The notes: generated from the letters alone by a model not told the origin. Counted from the first letter of the stretch, positions 1 through 10,377 are shown. The stretch is DNA of 64,000 nt from Ischnura elegans (GCF_921293095.1 NC_060252.1:81488866-81552865), one strand, 5' to 3'. Numbers and translations: made by a program.

Positions 1-2
1 TG

Positions 3-182
3 AAACTGGGCCTAAGAGTAGAATCCTTTGAGTTTTTCCCTTCGAACTTGTCAAAAGGTGTGCCTACCCGGCAGGATGTCCAAACACAGAAGTTGTATGA
101 TTTGATGCAACAAACTACGATGAGAAAACGTAGCAAAGGACGAGTCATACACAAACAGAAGATACACCAACTTATTAATTAA
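3..182 (+). CDS. Unidentified open frame entering from the left edge (possible terminal exon)
   Basis: A frame is open from position 3 (and probably from before the window) to a TAA at 180-182, giving 59 codons. The peptide looks protein-like: it begins KLGLRVESFEFFPSN, then GVPTRQDVQ, LYDLMQQTT, and ends in a basic stretch RKRSKGRVIHKQK. I do not recognise the family. It could be the last coding exon of a plus-strand gene or a piece of a transposon. If it is a host gene it would lie within or beyond TDRD3, whose remaining exons are also to the left. A frame this long can also occur by chance in AT-rich DNA, so confidence is low. Confidence 0.35.
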   Translation, partial: KLGLRVESFEFFPSNLSKGVPTRQDVQTQKLYDLMQQTTMRKRSKGRVIHKQKIHQLIN

Positions 183-744
183 CATATTGCTTTTGTTGAA
201 ATTTATGCGAAGCTAAATTAAAGATTTAGGTTTAAAATCAGAATGAATGACTTGATTTTCAAGCAATTATTGTCTTGCAACAATGAGTTAAAATTTAAAC
301 AAATGTTCATTTCATTGGAAAAAAACAGCCATCAAGACTCATCCAATTTCCTTACCAATTGATCCACTTTCTACAAAAGGGAACGTATCACTTTACATAG
401 CATGATGATTTTTTTGTGTATGGCATTACCTCCTTCGCATTGTGTTGCATTAAGCATCATTCACAGATATTTTCACACATATTCCATGATTGAAGTATAA
501 ATAATGTATATCTTTCTGCACCCTCTTGCAGAGATTGATTAAAATTTAGACAAATGTTCATTTAAATATCGCCTTACATGATGATAAAATGAAAAGTACA
601 GGACATGTTTTTTAAGTAAGTGCCGTTTTGAAATACAAAAAAGTAAACTTTTTGTAAAAAAATGTAAAAAACTTATGGTGAGCTTGATTGAATCATGTTG
701 GTTGTTGAGGTGTCATAGAAAGTTCTAGCTCTCCAAGTTCACCA
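183..744. other. AT-rich stretch, no gene recognised
   Basis: AT-rich DNA between the left-edge open frame and the Penelope-like fragment. I see no splice-flanked coding block, RNA gene or clear element end. A short phrase around AATTTAAACAAATGTTCATTT near 291-313 recurs near 541-564, so part may be an old duplicated repeat. Confidence 0.4.
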
Positions 745-1520
745 TAGAAGTGGAAAAGGATGGCTGCCTACCCTCTCTACACATACTGGTGACGAAGAAA
801 CCTAATGGAAAACTCGGCCACAGAGTCTACCAAAAGGCGACATATACGGACCAATACTTGCATGCGTCCTCACACTACCACCCTACTCAGAAAGAAGCTC
901 TAATCTCAACATTAGTGCACAGAGCATACTCCATCTCTGACCGAGTCTCACTTCCCTCGGAAAAAAAAGACATTTGGTGTTGGCCCTGGCTAGCAATGGA
1001 TACCACAGTGACATGGTCCTTAAAAAGACCACAAAGAAAGAAAGAAAACTCAAAAATATGACACCAAGTCCGAAAACGGAGAAACCCAAGGCAGCAGGTT
1101 ATGCTACAATCCCCTATGTGGCAGACACTAGCGAAAAGATCGTGAGACTCCTCCGAAAATTCAATGTTAAAACACACTTCAACTGTATTAAGAAGACTGG
1201 AGAACTTCTACCAACTCCTAAGAACCGTATCTCACCTCACGCCTATGAAGGAGTTTACGAAATTCAATGCAGTTGCGAAATGTCATACATCAGGCGAGCT
1301 GTGAAGTGCCGCATACAAGAACATAGAAGAGCGGTGAAAAATAAACAATTCCATCTGTCCGCTGTAGCTGAGCATACTCTTGAGTGAACTAGGACACAAC
1401 ATCAACTAGGAAGAAACATAAGTCATTGCCAGAGAATCCCGATATTTTCCCAGGATCATTCGAGAGGCTATTGAAATATCTAAACATCCCCATAATTTCA
1501 CTTGCATAACTCATTTCGAC
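745..1520 (+). mobile_element. Penelope-like retroelement fragment (RT end plus GIY-YIG endonuclease), decayed
   Basis: Three consecutive frames read as the C-terminal part of a Penelope-like element protein. The first (from about 750) has the reverse-transcriptase-end phrase VTKKPNGKLGHRVYQKATYT and STLVHRAYS. After a frameshift near 970-1000 it continues with a linker (IPYVADTSEKIVRLLRKFNV) and a GIY-YIG nuclease block (GVYEIQCSC, then MSYIRRAV, RIQEHRRAVK and SAVAEH). After a second shift near 1390 the conserved tail IIREAIEISKHPHNF appears. In the nuclease motif the usual YIG is YIR, so the nuclease is probably dead. The family assignment rests on motif recall. Confidence 0.75.
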
Positions 1521-2488
1521 CTGAAGACGCCTGCTGCAATGCAGGAGAAACTGTTGTCTCTAACACAACTAAGACGCGGTGAAACCCAGAAAATGCAGCC
1601 TACATTCATCATCACGGTATTTACTGTTCCCAAGCTCCAATGCTCTTGAGGCCCCAAATGGGATTACCACACAGAACATAAGAAGTACTTAGGCGAGAAC
1701 ATGATTCTGAGCTACAGCAATATGCTGGCAGACATTAGATTTGATAAGCCATCCATTGTGGTTGTATTTGAAAATATCACTGCCATTATCACTCTAGCTT
1801 GGTACGATATCATTCATTTCAATCTGATACCTTTGTTTTGATACTAATGATTACACCCAATTGTAGAGATGCATATTCTTTGAGAAACTTGAAAAACTAT
1901 TAAGTTCAATTGAGACCAGTTTTCTCTTCGAGAGTGAGGTTATCATGAGCAAAAGTAGAAAGTAATCGCTTAAATCTATGATTAGCTGCCTCTTAACATA
2001 AATGAAGCTAGATACATGGTGCTTTTTTAAACATAATTCCAAAGTTTCATTCTATTACTTTCATTGAAACTGAGTTAGAAATTATCTTGCCATAAATTCT
2101 CTGGGCTACAAAATATTCCATAATAGTGCATGTCGTCATCTTCTTCCTTTGTTTTTGACACAAGAAATTTAAAGAAACAATAAGGTGTTTTATATTTATT
2201 TTAAATTAGCATCAGTTTTATTTTTGGATTAACCTTAACCTTGACTAATAAGCTGTAAAATAAAAAGGAGCATGTGAAAAAGCATACATCACAGATAAAA
2301 TTGACAGCCATAAAGTTAAACAGCGTCTGATCCATTGAGTCATTGTACCAACGCCAGGATTTAGAGCATTTCCCAAACGTAAATAATCTCACTTCAGAAG
2401 AAATTTGCCAAAAGTTTAAAATTAATAGTGAAAAGCAAACGAGAACTACAACTGCATGAATTTCTAACATTGTCTGATGACGTTTCTG
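1521..2488. other. Intergenic or intronic stretch, no gene recognised
   Basis: AT-rich sequence between the Penelope-like fragment and the first pogo-like element. If TDRD3 continues to the left this is TDRD3 intron. No exon resembling the TDRD3 UBA or Tudor domain is visible on the minus strand here. Reading frames in it lack recognisable motifs. Confidence 0.4.
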
Positions 2489-2490
2489 TA

Positions 2491-3629
2491 CAGTAGACTC
2501 TCATTATTACGAAGTTCATGGGACCGAAAAAATGGAGGTTTATAATAACGAAGTTCGTATGAAAGTTTCCTTTAGGATTCATCGAAAAAAAATAGTTTGC
2601 CAAAATTTCTCGTCTCTTCAAACTCCCATACTTGTAGTCATACTGCGAAATAGTTTCACAGTAAAGTGTATAACATACACAATTAAATTACATGCAAATA
2701 TAAGAAAAACAAGCACATTGGTTTCATTTTCTAGTGCAGCATAACACAATCGAGGGTTGATATCTTCCCGAATACAGTAAGTGCTCTATATACAAACATG
2801 CATTCCTTACGACCTTGCTCGTACGTTGATAAACCTATGCAAGGCATCAAGGAGTGCTGTTATCCTGCAGAATGCAACACTGCATCACAATCGTGTGCTA
2901 ACTCACAATTGTGACGAACTGATCTAGCTGGGCGTGCAATGCAACCAGAGCCAAATAAAAACAATAACTGTCCACGGGCAAAATGCTGGACAGTTCCTGA
3001 CATCACGCCGGATTCAATGATACTTTGTTCAGATTATGCCCAAAGTGCGAGTTCCTCTACGCCACACTATGTCGCATAGGCCAACTCAAAAGGAGCCAAA
3101 TCAGAAATTTTGGGCACGCTTGAATTTTTGAATGTTCGTATCTCAGAAAGTTCGTAAATCAAATGTGCGTAGGAAGAGGACTAACTGTACGTCCACTTTA
3201 TGAGTGGTAATGAGTTGGTCACCATGATTCCACAGGAATGAAGCTTATTATATGATGTTGCATAGATACTGTAGTATCTCCTGCTGAGAAAGAACTATAA
3301 TTGGTGCTCTTGGGCACACTTCACAAGGAGAATTTAAACATAGCACAATGATTATGACATAGTGTACTGTATAAAAACGCCACTGGTGTGTTATAAAATG
3401 CTGTTATTTACTGTACAAACACCATAGCTTATCTGTAGAACTTCATGTTAGAGTTCACTTTTTGACCCCCGAGACCGGATCTTAGGTTCATAATTTTGTA
3501 ATAACTAAAATTTTGCATTAACTTTTCTTATACTGTAGGTTGGTTAGGCCTTTTCGTCAGGACCAACGATTTATTTCGTAAAAACGAGAACTTCGTAATG
3601 AGGTTGTTCATATTAATGAGAGTCTATTG
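2491..3629 (+). mobile_element. pogo/Tigger-like DNA element, family A, copy 1
   Basis: The left end CAGTAGACTCTCATTATTAC follows TA at 2489-2490. The right end is its inverse, AATGAGAGTCTATTG at 3615-3629. Subterminal repeats of the phrase AAC(G)AAGTTCGTA occur at both ends. The interior shares GGGTTGATATCTTCCCGAAT (near 2754) and other phrases with the copy at 34949. No transposase frame survives. The CAGT end plus TA target is typical of the pogo branch of Tc1/mariner. The right-hand TA is mutated (CA). Confidence 0.8.
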
Positions 3630-3708
3630 CACCCACCTACAGAGACCAAATTTAAGTTCAACAAAGTAAAAAATTCAACAGTGCATTAAAATAATTAAGC
3701 TCACTCAC

Positions 3709-3819
3709 TTTGAAATTTCTATCTTGAGGATTAGCCCGGAGAATTTTCTGTCCAAACGGTATCCATGGAGGAGCAGCGCCCTCTTCTCCAGCCCAGTTTC
3801 TTGAATGCTTAGCTAAGCT
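3709..3819 (-). CDS. Tdrd3: TDRD3 exon 6 (end of OB-fold region)
   Basis: A 111-nt exon encoding 37 residues, starting SLAKHSRNWAGEEGAAPPW and continuing IPFGQKI. This aligns with the vertebrate TDRD3 block SLSKHNR...PPFVPFGQK that follows the OB-fold. The acceptor is TTTCAG at 3820-3821 and the donor GTGAGT begins at 3708. It is phase 0 at both ends. It is the last TDRD3 exon I can find. Reading through the donor would add about 15 residues before a stop, so a short truncated isoform is possible but not supported. Confidence 0.88.
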
Positions 3820-4043
3820 CTGAAATGAAAATTCAGCATTCCAGTGTGAAATTTTCAGGTACACAATAAATGAATATTTTTACTGGAAGCCTACAAAGTA
3901 ACACATCAACCTCCAGCAAAATAAAAAAACTTTAAAAATTTAACCTTCCTAATCCATATTACTTTAAATTGTTGTTGCAATACACAAAAAAGTAGATGTA
4001 GTTATGTAGTCACGTAGTAAAAATGTAGTTATGGCCTACTCAC

Positions 4044-4188
4044 CCTATTTAATTCCCACTTTTCTACTAAAGTCGTCACTTGGCCTCCAAGAACTTCAAG
4101 ATGATGTGGTCTTAGCAAGAGGAGGCCATGCATCATAGGGATAACTGAGCCTTTCAGGAGCACTTTTGTTCCAGGTGGAGTGTTGAGA
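4044..4188 (-). CDS. Tdrd3: TDRD3 exon 5 (OB-fold core)
   Basis: A 145-nt exon encoding SLNTPPGTKVLLKG, then GLLLLRPHHLEVLGGQVTTL and VEKWELNR. The phrases LNTPPGTKV, VLGGxV and VEKWEL are hallmarks of the TDRD3 OB-fold that contacts topoisomerase 3-beta. The human insertion-loop segment is similar in length. The acceptor follows TTTTAATGCAG and the donor is GTGAGTAG. The first serine codon is split with exon 4. Confidence 0.92.
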
Positions 4189-4434
4189 CTGCATTAAAAG
4201 ATCACTTTTCAATGGAAATTACAACATAAATTATTACTACATTATGTTGCTTGACACAAATTAGAGCATAAGTAAACAATCCTTTGGTATTTCATGAAAC
4301 ACCTCAATTTTTTTCCTAACTGAATTTTTAACACATGGGCAAAAGAGCTCGCTATAAAGCATCAAAAATCTAAAGTCACAATATCTGTTTCAATTACTCA
4401 GTGATTCACCCCAAATGCTGATTTGGATATGTGA

Positions 4435-4650
4435 GGGTAGAGCTCATCCCAGCTTAGAGCTCATCCAATCAGGCTTAGCCACAGGGTTGTAAACATAACA
4501 CCTTCAAGGTTGGGGGGCCAGTTCCAATCCCTCAGCCACATCACATTTCCAGGATTTTATTTGGGGGTGTCCAAAGGCTTCGCCCATGATTTGAACCCAT
4601 GACCCTTCAACCAGCATCCAAGAGCTCTACTCCCTACACTCAAATGCTCC
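4435..4650 (-). mobile_element. Probable tRNA-derived SINE in TDRD3 intron 4
   Basis: Read on the minus strand, this intronic stretch has a promoter-like tRNA layout: an A-box-like GTAGGGAGTAGAGC, then a B-box-like GGGTTCAAATCATGG about 35 nt later. A non-tRNA body follows, running toward 4435. No poly(A)-type tail or target duplication could be fixed, so the ends are approximate. It may equally be another moderately repeated element. Confidence 0.45.
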
Positions 4651-5419
4651 CCTGGGTTACGAATATAAATTTAAACACGTGATAAAACCTCCATTGAGCA
4701 AATCCAATGTGACTTCGTTGCAAGGGGGTTTGTAATGCAAAGGTGATGTTCAGGTTGTGCTATTTACGGATAAGCAAAAAGATTATGTAGATTGAAGATG
4801 TGACTCACAAATGTAGCAGCCACAGTTGACTCTTGGCAGGACATTTTTGAAGGCATGAGAATATCTAAATAAGATAGCAAGAAATATATGTTTTGTGGAA
4901 TGAATGCTTTTCAACCGGGTCAGAAGTTCTAGTTCACAGACACATCAATGGGGTTATGGCAGAATTACTGTTTTTCCCCTAATTTTGTCAGACGTCATAA
5001 TTGGTCAAGGAACTAAGCCTTATTCAGTCAGAATCCATGATTTCAGGACAGGTATAATTCATAAGATTATAATAGATCTAACAATCTTAAAAGTTTGTTA
5101 TAATAAGTATATAGCTATCAATAAACTTCCATATTTTTTAAGTAATACCATCCAGGCTAAGTAATAAAACTAATACCCAGCTATGTGCCAAGATTCCAGG
5201 AGAAATTCCCAAATTTAAAATTCCATCTCTTAAGAACTTGACAAGCAATTAGCAATCATCAAATTTGTGTTAAATTTTACTTCTAGCAGTGAATCAACTC
5301 CAGAGCATAACATTATCAGCAAAGGACTACACTTTGATGCAACAGAGCCAGGTTCTAATTAACATAACCTACAATTAATGAAAGCAATAGCCGTCTTTTT
5401 TATTTACGAAGGCAAATAC

Positions 5420-5580
5420 CTTAAAGATTGAATGTGCTCAAACTCAACAGCTTGGCAAGTAAGCTGACCATCGGAGAGGGTGAATTTCAGCATCCTTGGA
5501 GCACCTCGAGATTCTTCATTTGCCTTTGGAGCAGATACATTTCTGACCTTTTGTACTTGAACAACCATCTTGCCACATAT
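5420..5580 (-). CDS. Tdrd3: TDRD3 exon 4 (start of OB-fold)
   Basis: A 161-nt exon encoding ICGKMVVQVQKVRNVSAPKA, NEESRGAPRMLKFTLSDG and a final QAVEFEHIQSL. It matches the human TDRD3 phrases LQIQKIRNVAAPK, NEESQAAPRML and TAVEF. The acceptor is TTTGGTAG (5581-5582) and the donor GTATTTGCC begins at 5419. The exon ends with AG, completed by the T of exon 5. Confidence 0.92.
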
Positions 5581-6496
5581 CTACCAAATAAATCATGGAA
5601 CGATGAGAAAATATACAACCAAATATATGAAATACTGCACGCATTAATTATGGCATAAAATTTAATTCTACTTAAAGGGAATTAGAGTAGATGATCAAAA
5701 ACATATTTGACACCCAGCCAAACATTCCTTATAACAGATACAGTAGCAAATAAAACATAGTCTCCTGAAAGTAATCAAGGATTCCTTATTAGACTATAAC
5801 ACTCTACCATAAAAAATAAACATAACCAAATCAAAGGTTGACACTTTAAAACCCAACTCATGAAGATGAGAAACAATTACATAGATACATTTGTACTGAT
5901 AGTGAGAAAATTTTAACTTTTCAAGTGGTGGGTTTTCATAAGGTAAAGAGCACAAACCATCCACTATTTACATCACATCTGGATATAGTAACTCCTGTAG
6001 AGATAGTGATCCAAATCAGTATTTAATTATGAAGTAGATATGACTGAAAAATAATTAAGAGAAAGAGCACAGCTCATTGAATTCTTCTTAACGCCTGGTC
6101 ACATAGTACCTGCATTCACACGAGTACAACTTAATGTCTAAATGCATGAACTATTTTGGTGGACTGGAATAGACAATGTTTGATTGCATGAAATTTAAGA
6201 TTATGTAAGTAATATCCCTTCACTAAAACATGTATAGACCTCAATGTAAGCCGACAATTAGTAAAGTTAAATCACCATTTCAGTATGCAGTAATTGCTTA
6301 AAGAGCACATAATTGAAAATGGATTAGACCAAAGGCAGCGCAGTTTCACTTTCAATGCTTTATTGTAAAATATTCCATTTCCCATTCACAATGCGCTACA
6401 GTGACACTCTACGAGGAATTGCCTGCTTCATTTTGCGAGGGGAACGTTTGTATGGTTGGACAAAAAAGTAAACCCTCCCTTGAGGGGTCTACTTAC
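5581..6496. other. TDRD3 intron 3
   Basis: AT-rich intron between TDRD3 exons 3 and 4. I see no further coding block, RNA gene or recognisable element in it. Confidence 0.6.
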
Positions 6497-6562
6497 GCTC
6501 TCCAGCTTTCCATCATTAACGTTTTCAGGAAAGCAGCCTGCGCCAATTTCTCGAAGGTCCAC
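6497..6562 (-). CDS. Tdrd3: TDRD3 exon 3
   Basis: A 66-nt, 22-codon exon encoding VDLREIGAGCFPENVNDGKL plus ES. It corresponds to human TDLRTIGKKFLPSDINSGK, the conserved helical segment before the OB-fold. The acceptor is CCGTAG and the donor GTAAGTAG. It is phase 0 on both sides. Confidence 0.9.
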
Positions 6563-6665
6563 CTACGGATAAAGTTGCAAGGACTCAATAAATACAACTT
6601 ACTCACCATAGTCTCATAGTCATAAAGAAAAACAAGTTAAGTACATGCCACCGTAGTTTACTCAC

Positions 6666-6750
6666 ATCAAGTGCTTTGCGGGTAAGGCTTTTGATATCGC
6701 AATTACTTTCGCTACTATTTAGGTGCTTAAGTCCCTCGGGTGAGATATGC
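6666..6750 (-). CDS. Tdrd3: TDRD3 exon 2
   Basis: An 85-nt exon completing the split tryptophan codon and reading HISPEGLKHL, NSSESNCDIKSLTRKALD. The WxxSxEG motif matches the N-terminus of TDRD3/RMI1-type proteins. The acceptor is TTTCTTGTAG and the donor GTGAGTAAAC. Confidence 0.88.
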
Positions 6751-6926
6751 CTACAAGAAAAAACATTAATGTGCAAAATATGTTTCCCCTAACCATATAC
6801 ACACTTCTGATGAGCTGCAACGAATGATTTAGCGATTATCAAAACTGAATAAAATCCAGCATCCATTAAAATAAAGTCACAATCAACCACATGTCAATAA
6901 TGTATCCATGATATTTAGGAGCTTAC

Positions 6927-6961
6927 CATCCGAGTTCTTTCAACTTCTCAAGAACGGCCAT
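6927..6961 (-). CDS. Tdrd3: TDRD3 exon 1 with start codon
   Basis: ATG at 6961-6959 opens MAVLEKLKELGW, with the last codon split at the donor GTAAGC. The start context (AAAG before ATGG) is acceptable. The next upstream in-frame triplets give no longer protein-like extension, and the length matches the short N-terminus of the family. The 5' UTR extends to the right into the shared intergenic region. Confidence 0.85.
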
Positions 6962-7208
6962 CTTTACGTAAGTTCTTGACAAGGGTCGATAGAGAAGAAT
7001 CGAAAAGATACCTTGCCTAAAATTCTAATTCCTTGTATAAAATCAGGAACTTTAACGATTAGCTAATAAATAGAGAAAAATCATTCGCTCTGATGGTCCA
7101 TCATGATCATTCTTTTATTTGGGTTTTAGCTCCAGTCATTGAGGAAGCGCAGATGGGCTTCTAAATGCCGGCACGTCGGGATATCGGATATCGGCTGTTG
7201 GTGTCGAT

Positions 7209-8155
7209 TAGTGATGGGCAAAGTCGATCATTTTAGTGATTCAATCATTTTGACTCGAGTCACATAAGTGATTCAATCAATTGATTCAATCACTATGATC
7301 GAAAAGACTCAAATCAAGATTCAATCACTATATGATCGAAAAGACTCAAATCAAGATTCAATCACTATGATCGAAAAGACTCAAATCAAGATTCAATCAC
7401 TATGATCGAAAAGACTCAAAGGAGTCATGATTGAAAAGACTCAAAAGGAATCATGATCGGAAAGACTCAATCAATGGATGTAATAAATCACTTTGAATAA
7501 TCGAATAAATACTGCCTCATCTGCGAAGAGCATTGGTAACGCTGACTGCTATCCATATTATCATTTCATATTCTATTTTAATTGTGAATTCCTAGATGAG
7601 TAAATTAGATTGCAAAAATGAAGGAAGCAGTGTCATGAAAATATTTGGGAAGGCGAAACTACCACAGTTTCTTAACACTAATAAAATAATTTCTAACTAT
7701 AGTTGATCAAAATATAACACAAAATACACCACACACTATGCATGAATCTGATCTGCAGGATAATTTTATGAACGGCACAATAAAATATAACCAGCTTTAA
7801 CTTCTACTTCTTAACGTTCTCCTACAGGAGTCATCTTAATATTTTCCTTTTACGTGTATTGGTGTTATTAATACTGATAACTGCTGGAAAACATTTAAGA
7901 AAAAGATTACACAAGTATTCAGTTCTTCATAACATAGTATTTAATTTTATCACAACTATTTCTGCCCTGACGAAAAGAGATTAAGCATCGGTCGTTCCAA
8001 ATTTTGAATCAAACCGGAAACCGAGATGATTGATATGAAACCGGAAGTCGGAGTGATTGATGATCGACTTGTTTAACGAAATGAATCATGAGTCATTTGA
8101 TTCACCTAGTGATTCAATCTTTTTGATCGAATCGTTCATGATCGACCCATCACTA
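7209..8155. mobile_element. Non-autonomous hAT element with perfect 8-bp target duplication
   Basis: The left end TAGTGATGGGCAAAGTCGAT and the right end (inverse TAGTGATGGGTCGATCATG) form inverted termini of hAT type. The element is flanked by identical 8-bp direct repeats GTGTCGAT at 7201-7208 and 8156-8163. The two ends share further motifs TGATTCAATC and GATCGA. No transposase frame is present. It lies between the divergent TDRD3 and TOM5 genes. Confidence 0.88.
7283..7466. repeat. Internal tandem array of the hAT element (about 36-bp unit)
   Basis: Four near-identical units begin at 7283, 7318, 7355 and 7390. Each contains GATTCAATCACTATGATCG followed by AAAAGACTCAAATCAA. Shorter decayed units (ATGATYGAAAAGACTCAAA) follow to about 7466. 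The unit is built from the same GATTCAATC / GATCGA words found at the element's termini, as in subterminal transposase-binding arrays. Confidence 0.85.
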
Positions 8156-8295
8156 GTGTCGATGCATGTCGATGTGTAGGTGGTGTGCGCTATATGAGTG
8201 TCCAGTGGTGTTGTGATTTTAAGTACATTGTCGTTGTTTCCGTTATTCTTCTCTAGGCTTTAGGAAGTTCATTCAAGGACATCAAATAATTTAAA

Positions 8296-8416
8296 ATGAT
8301 AAGAATTCAACCTCAGAGCGACGACTCAGACTCGCTGGAGGAGAGGAAGAAAGTTCGTGATGCAGTTTTCGGAAACGTTACGTCGTTTTTTCTCCTCATA
8401 GGACTTATTCGTGCTG
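8296..8416 (+). CDS. Tomm5: TOM5-like mitochondrial import subunit, exon 1
   Basis: ATG at 8296 opens MIRIQPQSDDSDSLEERKK, then VRDAVFGNVTSFFLLIGLIR. Human TOM5 has [35 protein letters not shown], with the same order: short polar N-terminus, basic helix, single hydrophobic segment. TOM5 is a tail-anchored small subunit of the translocase of the outer mitochondrial membrane. The codon after the alanine is split: G before donor GTATAG at 8417. Confidence 0.85.
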
Positions 8417-8501
8417 GTATAGTGCATTTTTCATGCCACTAATGCCTGGTATTCCTAGTGGTTTGGGCTATGTTAATAACTTATTGTACTTCTCTTTTTA
8501 G

Positions 8502-8539
8502 TTCCATACGTCTTACAGCAGTTCAAGAGTGTAAATTGA
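8502..8539 (+). CDS. Tomm5: TOM5-like subunit, exon 2
   Basis: The acceptor TTTTTAG (ending 8501) is followed by 38 nt completing valine and encoding PYVLQQFKSVN, then TGA at 8537-8539. Human TOM5 ends TPFILKKLDSI. The joined product is 52 residues against 51 in human, and the intron is 85 nt. The agreement in length, topology and C-terminus makes the assignment good despite the short protein. Confidence 0.85.
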
Positions 8540-8866
8540 CGACCGGACACCATGAAAATGTCTATCAAGAAAATCACCCATGTGTACGCTGCATTTCTGG
8601 GATGACCGTATGGCAGAATGTTTTCTAGGGATTGCATTCCATTCATTTTTATTATGGGGTAGTCTGTGGTATTTCCTCAAGTTACCCTACCAGTTATCTC
8701 CTGCACACTTATGAACCTACCAGCTATGTATCATCACGTATAACGAATAAATTGTGTACTAGTCTCGTTACCAATTAATTCTCATGTGTTTATTTGTTCT
8801 AGTTAAACTTCCAGGTAATGGGTCATCAGGCTATAAGGCCTCCCTCATAGGGATCACCTATAACAA
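8540..8866 (+). other. TOM5 3' UTR with candidate poly(A) signal
   Basis: Sequence downstream of the TOM5 stop. AATAAA at 8746-8751 is the best poly(A) signal candidate, followed by GT-rich DNA (TTGTGTAC, ATGTGTTTATTTG). The LINE tail begins at about 8867. Confidence 0.5.
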
Positions 8867-9205
8867 TAATAATAATATTTATTGTTCTTGGACAATTGCC
8901 CATTAAGAACATTGGCTACAGCATACAAAGGAGTTTACAAAATATGCCAAATATTTCCAAATGGAATACAGCACAACTAACACATCAGAGCATAAATATG
9001 AAATATTGAAGTTAATTCATCGCAGCAAGAATACCTTTGTCTACATACCCAACACAACAATTATAGTAGAACATGAAAAGTGATAAACCATTTACTCCAA
9101 CAAATATGGCATGCAAAATCTAACAGACCTGAGGGAAAAATTATAAAAAATTGATTATGAATTGTTGAAATCACAATGACGACTAAATGCATATATAACT
9201 AAATG

Positions 9206-9235
9206 CAAACTTGTTAAGTATACTTAACAAGTTTG
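9206..9235. repeat. Perfect 30-bp palindrome
   Basis: CAAACTTGTTAAGTA is followed immediately by its exact reverse complement, with no spacer, in the 3' UTR-like part of LINE A. A transcript would fold into a 15-bp stem. It may be a chance or slippage product; no function is implied. Confidence 0.9.
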
Positions 9236-10377
9236 AAAACCAGTAAATGCTTTCAGTGGCATGGACATAAATTTTTAAACATGCTAATGGTATTGCAGCT
9301 ACGATATATTTTGTATCTCACATTGTTCAAGTAGTTTGCTGGTACCTTTTTAGTGCACTCCCTTATTGCTACCAAACCCACATGTATGCTAACTACAAAG
9401 ATTTATAACTAGAAACCACAGGAATAGGAAGACACAACAGTGAAAAACAATACAAAAATACCCGAAGTATAAAATGAAGTTGTACACTTTCAAGGGTTTG
9501 AATAAATTGAAGAAATCTTTGCTTGAAAGAAGACAAAGATAGAATCTTATAAATCCTTTGGAATACTGTTCCATGGACGTGCTCCAACGACAGAGAAATA
9601 TTTTTCACCGGTGGTAGTTCTGTGTTGGGGGGTGATAAGATAATCTGGAGCCATTCTAGTCAAAATTTTGGATTTTTTATTTCTGACAGAAAAAATTTGC
9701 TTCAGGTAGCTTGGCAGATCATTTTTGAGAAGAGACAAGGGGTATATAAAAGGATCATAACTATGGGGGGTAGCGGGCAAAGCCAAGTAGTGACATTATA
9801 GTTAATGAGTTTATTTCCTTGAAAAAACAGTATTATTTTAGTTACATACCTCAAACTAATACATATTATTTGTCGTGGGTTTAAAAAAAATTTGTTGAAT
9901 ACTTTTGTTTCAATTCAGTACTGATTTTTCTTGAAGGCTTTTGCAAATTTTGCTTCTAGAGGGGGCAGCTGCCCCTCGCTGGGTACACCCGTGAGTATAT
10001 ACCAAGCAGGTACTTCATCTTGGCTTTTGCTTTCAACAAATCAAGATGGTTGAAGTAGGGGGAAATGTGATTATCCTTTTTTATATAAAAAATAAACCTA
10101 ACGCACATATTTAATGAGCGTTGAATCTTAGCATTGTGCTCTTCAGTTAGATCCTAATAGACCAGACAGGAATAATCGATATGAGGGAAAATTAGCGAGA
10201 ATACTAACTGCTCGCGAGAGTGAGGTGGCAGAAGGTCTTTTTGGGTTTTAAGATGGTAGAAGATCACATTAACCCAATTGCATGTGGCTTGCACATGATT
10301 CTGCCAAGACAAGTTACACATCAAAATAGCACTCAGATTTTTAACATAATTTGAATATGGTATTACAGTGTCATAAT

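Larger units (their letters stand above)
3709..6961 (-). other. Tdrd3: TDRD3 gene, 5' part (six coding exons; 3' part is off the left edge)
   Basis: Gene span of a minus-strand Tudor-domain protein 3 orthologue. The coding exons are 6961-6927, 6750-6666, 6562-6497, 5580-5420, 4188-4044 and 3819-3709. They total 603 nt (201 codons) with all phases joining and all introns GT-AG. TDRD3 is a scaffold that binds topoisomerase 3-beta through its N-terminal OB-fold region and methylarginine marks through a C-terminal Tudor domain. Only the N-terminal helical region and OB-fold are here. The UBA and Tudor domains must lie left of position 1, or be missing in this copy. Confidence 0.88.
6962..8295. 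promoter_or_regulatory. Divergent TDRD3/TOM5 intergenic region, interrupted by a hAT element
   Basis: The start codons of TDRD3 (minus) and TOM5 (plus) are 1334 bp apart. Of this, 947 bp plus an 8-bp duplication is a hAT element. Without it the gap would be about 380 bp, so the two genes probably share a bidirectional promoter region. No TATA box is obvious near either start. The flanks just outside the hAT (7120-7208 and 8156-8295) are less AT-rich than the surroundings and are the likeliest promoter remnants. Confidence 0.5.

Noticed and set aside
7283-7466. CRISPR-like array
   Set aside because: The ~36-bp units are contiguous tandem repeats without unique spacers, inside a hAT element of a eukaryotic genome.
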